From NCBI GenBank assembly GCA_013397075.1, contig VWZS01002574.1, positions 1,860,001 through 1,924,000 of the forward strand: a DNA stretch of 64,000 nt. The letters run 5' to 3'. The notes under the pieces were generated by a model. That model was not told where the DNA came from. It did no database searches and was given only the letters and a program-made list of their open reading frames with translations. Made by a program: the position numbers and the translations under genes. Numbering within the stretch: position 1 is the stretch's first letter; every line of letters starts with the position of its first letter. This DNA is from Rhabdornis inornatus. Lineage: Eukaryota; Chordata; Aves; Passeriformes; Rhabdornithidae. Below are positions 25,768 through 36,532 of the stretch, piece by piece.

Positions 25768-26980
25768 ATTTTTGGCTGCTCTAAAATCATATCCAACCCT
25801 AGGCATAGCCCTAACCCTAGGCAGAACAGTTAAGGCTGCATGGGGTTGAAGCAAATGCCAAGAAGAAAGGCATGGAGGGAGCCATGTCGTGGCAGTCCTG
25901 GGCTCCCCTTGCACTGCATTTTGTAGCTGCAGAGTCATTGGAGGTCTAGGCTTTGTGGTCTTCTGAACCCTTCATAACCCTAGGCCTAACCCTAAACCTA
26001 GGCCTAACCCTAACCCTAGGCATAACCCTAACCCTAGGAAGAAATGTTAAAATTGCATGTGGGTAGCAGTGGTGCCAAGCACAAAGTTGTGGAGTGAGCC
26101 ATGATGTAGCACTCCTGTGCTCCCCTTGGTATTCCTTTTTTGGCTGCAGAGTCATTGTATCTCTGAGCTTTGTGGTTTTCTGAACCCGACCAAACCCTAA
26201 GTGTAACCTAGGCATAACCCTAACCCTAAGCGGAGCAGTTAAGGCTGCATGGGGCCAAAGCAGATGCCAAGAAGAAATGTATGGAGGGAGCCATGTTGTG
26301 TCAGCCCTGTGTTTCCCTTGGCACGCCTTTTGTAGCTGCAGAGTCATTGGCTCTCTGGGCTTTGTGGTTTTCTGAACCCTAACCATAGGCGTGACCCTAA
26401 CCCTAGTTAAAGCGTTAAAGGTCACATGGGGGTAACTGTGGTGCAGGGTAAAATATTGTAGAGAGAGTCATGTTGTCACACTGCTGTGCTCCCCTTGGCA
26501 TTCCTTTTTTTGCTGCAGTCATTGGATCTCTGGGCTTTTTGGTTTTCTGAGCCCTACATTACCCTAGGCCTAACCCTAACCCTAGGCGTAGCCCTAAACC
26601 TAGGCAGAGTATTAAAAGTCGCATGGGGAAGTGATGGTGCCAAGTAAAATGCTCTGGAGGGAGTAATGATGTCACACTCCTGTGCTTTCCTTTGTATTCT
26701 TTTTTTTGCTGCAGATTCATTGGAGCTCTGGGCTTTGTGGTTTTCTGACCCCTACCTAACCCTAGGTGTAACCCTAACCGTAGGTGTTACCCTAAACCAA
26801 GACAGAGTGTTAAAAGTTTAATGGGGGTAGCGGTGGTTCCAAGTAAAGTGTTGTTTAGGAAGTCATGTTGTTGCCCTCCTGTGCTCCCCTTGGTATTCCA
26901 TGTTTTGCTGCAAAGTCACTGGATCTCTGGGCTATGTGTTTTTTTGAGCCCCCACCTAACCCTAGGTGTAACCCTAACCT
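25768..26980. repeat. Telomere-motif satellite array, six ~170-217 bp units
   Basis: A tandem array with units anchored on a GTTAA-like word at about 25829, 26046, 26238, 26414, 26609 and 26809, giving spacings of 217, 192, 176, 195 and 200. Each unit has a roughly 140-bp non-telomeric body: 'catggggg', 'gccaag', 'gagggagccatg', 'ctcctgtgctccccttgg', 'ctgcagagtcattgg' and 'gggctttgtggttttctga'. A telomere-like block follows, built from CCCTAACCCTAGG words and variants such as GGCATAACC. Length differences come mainly from the number of telomere-like words, most in unit 1 (about 25975-26040). Units 1 and 3 resemble each other more than units 2, 4, 5 and 6. Left of unit 1, 'tttttggctgctctaaaatcat' may be a truncated partial unit. 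The array ends abruptly after 'ccctaacc' at 26980. It could be an interstitial relic of a subtelomeric satellite. Copy count, period and motif are directly visible; the origin is inferred. Confidence 0.93.
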
Positions 26981-29900
26981 CACTGAATGCTGATGCTTTT
27001 CTGGGCTGTCTTCTTTCCTTTAGGTACCTGCTCATCCAATACTCCACAGCATCACTGACCTCTCAGGTTGCCTGTTCTTCCTTCAGTCTCACCCTGTTTC
27101 CACTCCTCTGCTCCTCCTCCAGTCCAGCAGCAAAAATACTGCTGAAATAAATAATTTTGGGTCCTATATAGGGAAAAAAAAAAAAATTACTTCTGTGGCT
27201 ACCAGCCTGGAATACCCACATAGCTCTGCCTTGACCTTACCTGCCCTTGGTTAAAGGGATGTTCCATTCTTAATCCAGCTTAGAGCTGGATTAACTTTTA
27301 AAGATACAAAAATGCCACAAGCCAAGGAAGGTGATATATTTTTGGCTGGTTGGAACTGGCAGACTGCCGGGTAGGGTTAGGAAGCATCTAGAGCTTAAGA
27401 GAGGTGCTTTTAGATACAAATCCTGATGAAAAAAACCCAGCCAAACCACCCTAAAATAAATTATGTAATCAAGTGACAGCCAGCAGGTCATGCAGGACAG
27501 TTAACATCCCCCAGATATATTTGTAGTCCATGAGAAATCCCCATTATGTATTGAATCTGCCCAGTCTGTAAAGCAGAGTCATGTTCCCAGCTGACAACAG
27601 GGATTTTGAAAGGGGAGGGATGAGAAAAAAGTAATTCCAAAGAAGAACAGAAAAACCTGCTGAAGAGAAAAAAACATCTAAGGTCTACTCCAAAGCCTGC
27701 AAAGATTGATGTCAAGCGGAGGTTTTTGTTTTCCTCCTTTCGATAGACATCAGACCATGTCCCTCCCTGGAGGACAGTTTCCAAATGTGGCTGCTCTAAT
27801 GAAGCATTGAGAATCTGCATTTGGAGGCTGAAAATTCACCGTGATTGCAGCCCCCAGGTAGGGACTCTGCCTCATTTGCTGTTTGACTGAACCCAGCACA
27901 GGGTGGGCATTCCGGGAAATGAGACCTGACGAGCAGGAGCATGACCAGGAAGAGAGCAGAGTGATGGTTGTGGTTAGTGAAAAGTGGATTTTCACATGCA
28001 CCTGCACAAAGAGAGCTGAAATATCAGCCTAAGATACCCCCTCACATTTTAAATCAAGCACTCAGACTTGTAAACACCCTTGGAATATTAACTTATGCAT
28101 CAACAGAAAGATGGATTTTAACATATCCCTGCAAACAAACTGAAATACTTTTAATGAGTGCCTCTCACAGAACTCTGAACATCCACACCCATGGACTGCT
28201 GCTGGCTGCAAATGCACATCCATTGTGTTTGCTCCCCTCACTGCCTGGAGAAGGGATTTATGAGCAGGATACCTGCTTTTGACGAGCATTCCAGTGAGGA
28301 GCTGAGCAGAAAGGGAGAGGGATGATGTTACAGCACATCTCTTCAGATACCAAATAAACCAGGAGCTGTAGAGCTGCTACTGTTTTGCTCATTGCAATAA
28401 AGTTCCTTGTTCAGCATAAAAAAGGAGGCGATTCTGGCTGTTTTATCTCTATTACCATGTATCAAACATGTATAAGCAAAAATAGTCAGATAATGAGAAA
28501 AATTACCTTTGAATAAGCATCACATAAAAGGAAATGGTTAAGATCTGCCATGAATTATTCAAGCAGCTCCAAATATAAATTGCCTCAAATAGCGAGACAA
28601 GATTTTTTGCCTTTCTGTGTGTTGCACATGTCCTGCAACAACCCAAACAGCACATTCCACTTTGGAAGCTGCATACGGAGAATTGCATCGCCTCGAGGAA
28701 ATCCAATGGGAGGCAACGGTACACAGGACAGATTATGCTCTTCCTCGCCTTACAGCTTCCATATATATATGTTTTAAAGCCATTTTGTGCAACTAGGAGC
28801 TTTCAGCACATTATGCCCTTGTTGAAATCCTACTACTACACCCAGAGGGTTTCACAGAAAATACTGCAGCTGAGGGGAAGCCTGGGTCCCTCAGCTGGAA
28901 ATTAGGGCTGTGGAGCTGCAAGGGAATCCAGGCTCCAGTATAATTAAGAGTGATTCTTCACTAAAATGGCAATTTTGTTACTGCAATACTGACAGTTATT
29001 TAGATGCACATGGAAATAAAAAAATATACTGGCTGGTGGCTAACTAAACCTGTGTAAATCTGCTTGTACAGGCAGGGCTGCAGCACGCAGGTCAAACAGC
29101 AGATTTGGCACGGGGGTGGTGGCACTTGGGCTCGCCTGCCTTTTCTAGGACACAGTGGTAATCTGAACTTGTGCTTGTCTGGGGCTGCAGGGAACAGAGC
29201 TCCTCTCCTCTGACTTTGGTCACTGTGTAACACCTCTGACGCCTGATCAAATTAAACAGATCGAAGGCAGAGGCGCATCCTGATGTGACCTGCGAGAGCC
29301 CGGATCAGCCCCTCTCTGCATCCACGGGATTCTGCATCCTCCCTCCTACTCAGCTTCCTCCTTCACCCTTCCCCTCAGCCTCTCCTTTTCTTTAAAAATT
29401 TGGGTCACCTTGCTTACACTGGCACAGATTTGCCCAATGAAAACTGCTTTTGTTCAGTCCCCCAGGGTAGGAATAAAGTGGGGATTGATGCTACGGGGAG
29501 AGAGACAGCTCTCTGTGCACAGGAATTCAGTTCTCTCCGTCTGAGGGGAATATATAGATAAGCATTTATATTATTTCTTTACAGAGTATTCCAGACGAAG
29601 TTCAGAATATTTCAAACATGCAATCTGCAGAAATGCATTTCTTTCCTTAAATGCTCGGAGGAAAACAGAAGTCTTTGCTTTATGAGTCCTTATTTTTAAT
29701 TTTTTTACTTTTTTACAAAAATACAAAAACAAAACAAGAAAACAACAATTTTTCTGCTGCTTTGAAAGCAGCACACATTTGTGTGTGCCCACTGCTTGAG
29801 AGTCTCTCTGCCTTGCCCAAGGAGCATGTGCCTAGCTCGAGTCCCCACAGTGAGTGGCAGAATCTGCCATATGGAGGTCACCTTGTCCAGGTCCATAAAT

Positions 29901-32900
29901 AGCTCTTTTTCCTAAGCAGGGAAGGGAAGGAGCTAGTGAGAGTAATGGCAGAGGAGGCTAGCTCACATCCGTGGCACTGATTGGTGCCAGGGTTACAGCA
30001 CGCAGAGACTTGTCATGCCAGCAGCAGCGATACCGTCAATCTGCAGGCGCAGGAGTCACCTCCTTCCACCGTGGAAACATGTGCCAGCCAGTTTTTTATT
30101 TCAGCTTTCACACAGGGGTTTGGATGCCTTTCAGGAGTGGAGAACAGATACTTCAGGAAAGGTGTCCTTGGGGAGGCAGCAGCAGGCCCCAGGCAAAGGG
30201 ATTTGCTGCTAAGGACACGGGTGGGGGGCTGCCAGTTGGGTCCCACGCTGTGGGTCAGGGCATGGAGGGGGTTTGATGAGCAGCACCATCCAACCTCCCA
30301 CTGCTGCTGAGAGCTCTGTAAAAGCACAGGCATGAAATGGTTCAGGTATAGTGACAATACCACTGTCATTCAGCCCCCCAGTTTGTGGCAAGGACTCCTC
30401 TTCCATGTACTGACAACCAGAGGCGGAAAGATTAAGAGCTGCACCTCGTGCAATGAACCTTTTTGTTTTATTCAGCTTTCAAGATACCAACAACTATGAA
30501 AATGCTACAGCAAAACCACCTGATAGCCAACAGGGTGCTCAGCTAGCACTAAGTAATTGATACCTTCATTTAAAAACAGACTGGAACGTGTCAGCCAGAA
30601 TGTCGTGTCAGAATGACTTTCACAGACCAGAAAGCACACTGAGGTGTTTGCACTGCAACATCCTGGGGAACAATGGGAAGTTAAGGAAAATATTGCAAAA
30701 ATAATATTCCCAGGTAAATCACAGGAAATTTAAAGGAGGGTAGAATGCAAGGAGGAGACAAAACAGTTTTTTTCTTTGATTCTAATTAAAAATTGTTTTA
30801 GAGTGCAAACACCTGAACTAGCACATCTCTCTTTTTGCCTCAAAACATTGAGCTGATAAGTCATATCAGGATATGAGGTTAAGGAGGAGGCAGAAGCATC
30901 AATCTTGATGCACTCAGATTGCAATTTTTTTAGAGTAACACCTGGTAGTAAGGAGGTGGTAACCCAGATGTTAACACCCCTTTGTGAGGGTGATGCCAGT
31001 GCCCTGCTCTCCATCCTGCCCAAAACGAGCCCCTCCCATTTGTCAATACAGGAAGGGAAGAGCACTTATCCCTCAACGACATCTTTTTGCATCCCACAGG
31101 CTGCAAATCCCTGGTTTGATCTTGTTCAGTGTGGAACATCTGACATGCCTATGATGGGGAAGCTTTAACTGCTCTTATTCCTTCTTATGATACCCATGAC
31201 TATAGGATTGGATAAAAGGGATGAACAGATGGATGGATCACGTATACACACTGCAGAGCCTTTATCCTTCGCTAGGTGTTGGTTTAAGCCATGCACAGTA
31301 TTTTTAAATAGCCTCTTCTCTTTTTCCTTTCCCCTTCACAAGTTTTCCTCTAATGTTCTCCCCTCGGCAGTCTCTTCCCCCCTCTCCCATATAAACACTT
31401 TGAGCTCAAGTTTTGATATATGAAAAAATGCCCAACCATGAAGCAGCCCTAAGCCAATGTTTCCTTTGTCCTTGCTCTTTAAAAGCTGTAGTTGCTGCTC
31501 AGATGAGGTAACGGGCCTCATAACACAAGAAGTATGTTTTTCAGAACTTAATGTCCTCTGCCACAGATGTCGTCTCTGCCAGAGGCTTATTAACACCTCA
31601 GAAGAGCAAAGCCCTGCCCACAAAGGGAAGGGAATCTAAAGAAGATACACAAACAAAGGAGGTGAATGTTAAAAGCAGCTAATGAGGGGGAAAAAAACCC
31701 TCCACCTTCCCATCACGGCACTTCAGAACAAGTAGCATTGCCAAGCACTAAAAACCTGGGGATTAAAGAGACAATTTAGGAAGACTTGATGTGGGGAATG
31801 GAAATCTCCTGGAAGACTTTAAAAGAATAGAGAAGATCAGCACATGTATGTAGGGAAAGGAAGAACCACCTAGAAAAAAAATATATGTATGTATATGTAC
31901 AACTTTGCCAGGACTAACAGAAAAGCCATTAAGAAATATTCAGGCACATTTATTTCCTATAAAGAAAGTTCAAATTTGAAGGGAAAATGAAACAGGGGGA
32001 CATGCACAGAGATGTCATTATCAAAAAAAATGTACATTCAAAGGAACTAAATGACAAAGCAAAGTTGTTTGTTTACCAGCCTTTCTCCCTAAACTAGTCC
32101 TCTTAGAAACACCAAGAAGCACTCAAATAAAATATCCACCTCACTGACTTGTCTTTCTTGCTCTGGAAATGCTATGTGTTGCTGTTCAAATCATTTTCAT
32201 TCCCCCCACTGCTGCACTTGGTCCTCCTCTTTGGTTTCCAATACTCCAAGGCTGCCCCAGGGTCACTCAGGCACCTCTGCCAAGGTGTTCCCATGGGGGT
32301 CCCACCATCTCCCGCACTGGGATGGAGTTTTCCTCCTCTTTCTCTCTGGGGCAAAGTGGGGCAGGTGTCCCTTTATTCCTTTGGAGAAACTGAGACAGAT
32401 CATAAAGACAAGGATTTTCTTGCCAGAGCAAGATCCTTGCTCACAGACTCATGTAACTGGCAGGAATGGGGCCATACTGGAGGGTAAGACTCCTTGTATG
32501 AAAAACGGATGGGCAAGAAGTAATTACAGGGCCACAAAAATCAGCAGAAATAAACAATAAGTCAGGGTGTTCAAAAGGGCACTATGAGTGATCTGAGCCA
32601 CAGCAAGGATAATAAAATCAGCCCCTGAGAGTGTTGCTATTTAAAGAAATGTTTCATATGGAAATGAACAGCCCATAGAGGGATGAGCTGGGTTCCTAAC
32701 ACACATAATGCTAAAACTGCCTGGCATTTATCCCCAGTGCAGCACACAGAGGCTGCAGGGATCACAAAACATATCACAGGGGTTAACAAAACTCAAGGGG
32801 CTAAAAGGATTCAAAGAGCTCTTAAGCCAGGTTAGACACTCCTGCAAGAACTGGATGATAATTAAAGCCTTTCCAGTTAGTTAAGTTGCATTCACTCATT

Positions 32901-34712
32901 CAAGGAGAGGCAAACTTTTAGCAGGGGTCTCACACTCCCTGCCTTTAGCATGAAAAACAAGTCAATGTGAAAATTATCCTGAGCTGCTCTACACTGAACT
33001 GAGGCTAGAGCAGACACTGAACAACCCATTCCTTGAAAAGAGCTGAGTCACTGAGATGTCCTGGTCACACGGTGGGGCTGGAAGTCCCCATGCTGATAAA
33101 AACCTTTGGAGGAGACAACATTATTGTCCCTGTGACACCTTTATCTGTCACACAGAAGGGTCATAATTCCTTGTTCTTTGAGGCTGTCCAATGCAGCCTT
33201 GTCAACATCTCATGTGCATGGAGAGGAGACCCATGGAGCCCCACCTCCACCCCAGGGTCAGGCATTGTGTCTTGGGCACTGGATACACAGCAAGGAATAT
33301 TACAATTTTTCAAACTGCCCACCCCTTTCAGAGAATCCCTCCCCAGTTTTGTCAGCTGTCCTTTCCTCTGCAGGGCTGAGCCAGACCAAAGAAAATCAGG
33401 ATCATTCAAAGGGCAGAAGGATGCAGTTTGCCTCAGATGGTGCAGGCTTGGATTGCAGTCAAAGAACTGAATCTTCTGCAGAGATTAACAAGCTCCACAG
33501 GTGCAGAGGAAGAACAGGCTCTTCGAACACAGGAGAAGAAAAACACACAGTATGGAAAAATGCCCACTGCCTGACTCTCTACTGAAACTGTTAAACTGTC
33601 AGTGGGTTTTCTGGAGGGAGGCTGGGAGATGCAAAGGTGTGGAAATAGAGAAAGCAGCAGCCGCCGATGTCCCACTGGAAGGAAACCACGGCCAGTGCTA
33701 GGAGATACAATCTGATCCTTTGTGTGTTCTGCAAGTTGCCTTGTTGGAATCAAAGACCGTAGAAAACCAGTTTGTGAAATAATGGTGGTGACAGAGCAGC
33801 ACCTCCCCGTGTCAGGGCTGTTTCACAGAGTGGGGCTAATTCACCTTTTGTCTGCCTAATAGTAGTGCAAAACCAGAATCCCTCAGAGCAGAGAGACTCA
33901 GCTATTTCATGCTGTAAACTCTTTGCAGGCAGCCTGACAACAGAACGGGCTCTGTAAAGTATTTCTGAGTAGCAATGAGCCTCAAATGGCACTTCCCAAA
34001 GACTTTCTATCCCATGGAGAGCAAAAAATGTGGCAGGGAAATACCAGCTTCTCGGGGAAGGGGCGTAAATAGCTCTAAGTGGGTATGGCAGCAAAAGCAA
34101 TGTGATAATATGAAGGAAGAGCTGCTGAGATTATCAGTTCCTGGCATTATATTCCCAAAACACTCCTGAAGCCTCACAGCTTCCATATGGCTCATCAGAC
34201 ACATACAATAACATGAGTGCTCAGAACATTCAGTCCTATAGAAAGGAAACAAGAAATACAGACACGTCCCTGTGCTCCTGCACACACAGAGGTGACAGCA
34301 GGGCCTAGAACAAAAGGGACAGGAGCAAATTCTGTGTTGGAGTCAGCTTCCTCCAGGTCTCCTGGTCACAAATTCATTGTGAACATCAAGCCTTTGCAGA
34401 GAGTGTTTGTGTGTTGCTCCCACACGGGGCACAGATCCCACAGAGCCACCAGGGCCATCTACTCAGGTGACACATTTTGGGCTCAATGGAGACATGATTC
34501 AAAGCAAAATTCCCTGGGGGCATCCTGCAGCCCTCTACTGCAGACCAGGGGGTATCACCAAGCACTTCCAGAGCCACAGCCCCACGACAGCCTGACAAAA
34601 ATCCTGCCTATGAGCAAACTGGGGAGCAATTCTGCTTGAGACCAAAGGTTACTAAAGTGACTCTGGGTGGTGGTGGCTTCGTGCAAACATGTCACATCTT
34701 AGTGACATAGAA
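26981..34712. other. Unannotated non-coding stretch
   Basis: No gene or transposon is recognised. Open frames reach 145 codons (33033-33470, plus strand) but overlap others in different frames and show no motif. An A13 run lies at 27174-27186. A perfect inverted repeat at 27270-27294 is listed separately. A single TAGGGTTAG word at 27373 lies in the opposite orientation to the array words and is too short to call telomeric. TA/GTAT-rich simple sequence occurs at about 28762-28772 and 31880-31900. Confidence 0.5.
27270..27294. repeat. Perfect 11-bp inverted repeat with 3-base loop
   Basis: TTAATCCAGCT (27270-27280) and AGCTGGATTAA (27284-27294) pair perfectly around TAG. Each arm carries TAATCC/GGATTA, the core recognised by bicoid/OTX/PITX-class (K50) homeodomains, so the pair is a potential inverted dimer site. 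It lies about 290 bp right of the satellite array. Confidence 0.8.
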
Positions 34713-34873
34713 GTTGTGGATGTCCCATCCCTGGAAGTGTCCAAGGTGAGGTTGGACAGGGCTTGGAGCAACCTAGGATAGTGGAAGGTGCCCCTGCCCA
34801 TGGCAGGGGGGTGGAACAAGATGAGTTTTAAGATCCATTCCCACCCAAAGCTTTCTGTGATTCTGTGATTCCA
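34713..34873 (+). mobile_element. CR1 LINE 3' tail, plus strand
   Basis: The sequence runs through the standard CR1 tail in order: 'gtggatgtcccatccctgg', 'aagtgtccaaggtgaggttg', 'gcttggagcaacct', 'gtggaaggtgcccctgccc', 'atggcagggg', 'ggaacaagatga'. It ends in the terminal repeats TCTGTGATTCTGTGATTCC. It is about 160 bp, 5'-truncated and non-coding. The terminal repeats give the orientation. Confidence 0.93.
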
Positions 34874-36490
34874 TGACAGCTGAATGGCGCCTCAAAGTCC
34901 TCGTCCCTTTGCACTATCAACAAGGCGAGATTTTAAGAGAGCAGAAGCTGTGATTAGTCGTGCTAGAAAAACTTGGCTGTTCCCCAGATTTTTCCTAGAT
35001 GATGTCGTTGTGTGGCAAATCTGGCCCTTCTCAGAGCGGCTGGAATCATGGTCTTCACTGACTGTAGCATTTTCTTTTCAGTATGAGGAAGGATCAGGCC
35101 TGTAGCAAGCTCCAGAAAAACTTCTCAGTCATGGCTTGTAACCATGAAAACTCCTTTCCCAGCCTACTGAGGCTTAAAAAGATGCAGTTTCAGTTTCTGT
35201 GATTCTCTTCCAAGACTGATAAGCCAGCAACAGTATTTCTTGTTTCCCAGTCATCTGTTCTTCAGTTTTCAGAACCTATTTCAGTTCTACAAACTGGCCT
35301 GCCATCTTTTCCCTTCTATGAGACTTTAGAAAGATAAAAAGGATGAATCACCCTTTTTAAAATTACTTTTCCAAGTGGAGGGTCGCCTTCACAAAGTTAC
35401 TTACTCCTAGCATCCATTGCACAGTTCCTTCTGTGGTACCTCCCATTTCTTTGATGCTTCCTCTTTCCTCACTGAGGGGCTTGTTTATTTTTATTTTTTT
35501 TATAAGCTAAGCCTAATTCTTGATTTTCTTGTTCAAGCTCCTCAACCAAGCTCCTTGAGGAGTGAAGTAGGCATACAGAAAGTTAATGAGAAATTCTCCC
35601 TCTATCCCTGAGGATTGAAGAGGGGATAATTTAGGTAGTGTTTGGAACCAGCTCCGACCCTTTTAAGACTATCCAGCATCGCTGCAGGAGGAGGAGGATC
35701 CAACTGTCCTACATTTTCCTTGTGGATGCTAACAGAGCATGGCTTTTCTTCCATGGTTTTTATTTCCATGGCTTTCCTTCCATGGCTCTGCCAGGTGTGA
35801 GCAGGAGCTGCAGTGCTCCAGGCAGCGCTGGGATGCTGCATGGTGACAGGCTCCTGACAAAAATTGTTCATTTCCATCCCTTCCCTCCACTGGACACCCC
35901 GAAAGCTGATGACTGGTTATGGCACCTTCCGCTGGATGTGATCACCTCATCATCTCCTAATGAGCCAGATCAGCTTTCCTCCTCATCAGGAGCAGCCACG
36001 GAACGCCTTCTCCCTCTTCCCAGGATGGGCTCTCCCCCCGCTCTGCTCTGCCGCGCTTCACCCTGGGAAATGTTTTGTGATACTTTGGATCCCTTGTAAA
36101 CCGTATTCTTCCATTTGGGCAGTCTTTCAACTCCATGAAAGTTACACGTTGTTTTCATTTCTTCTCAAGTACCTCAGGTCAAAGAAAGACCTATGTCACA
36201 GTGGCTCTAAAAGCCTAATAAAGTCTTTCATCCAGAGACCTGCTTGCTGGCGCAAAGTCAGGGAAAACAAACTAAGTCATCGAGTGTTGTTCAAACTGTC
36301 AGATCCTTTTCAGCATGCTCTTCCTGCCAGCCTGTTCGTGTGCGCTTGGGGGCTGGGATGGGGAGGAAGGGAAGGGGAAAAAAAAAATTCCTGATGGCAG
36401 AAAGCCCATGGAACAACTGGCACCTTTCCAAAGCAGCCTCCCCCCGGCCCCCAGCCCGCCTTCATGGGCACAGGAGTCTGCCAATCTGTT

Positions 36491-36493
<3 letters not shown>

Positions 36494-36530
<37 letters not shown>
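36494..36530. repeat. (CA)n microsatellite
   Basis: An uninterrupted run of about 18 CA units. It is the longest dinucleotide repeat in the window apart from the CT tract at 48.4 kb, and is likely polymorphic. Repetitive His/Thr or Cys/Val peptides read across it are artefacts. Confidence 0.95.

Positions 36531-36532
<2 letters not shown>

Noticed and set aside
27371..27381. Telomere word TAGGGTTAG near the satellite
   Set aside because: A single word, in the orientation opposite to the array and 390 bp away; it is expected by chance.
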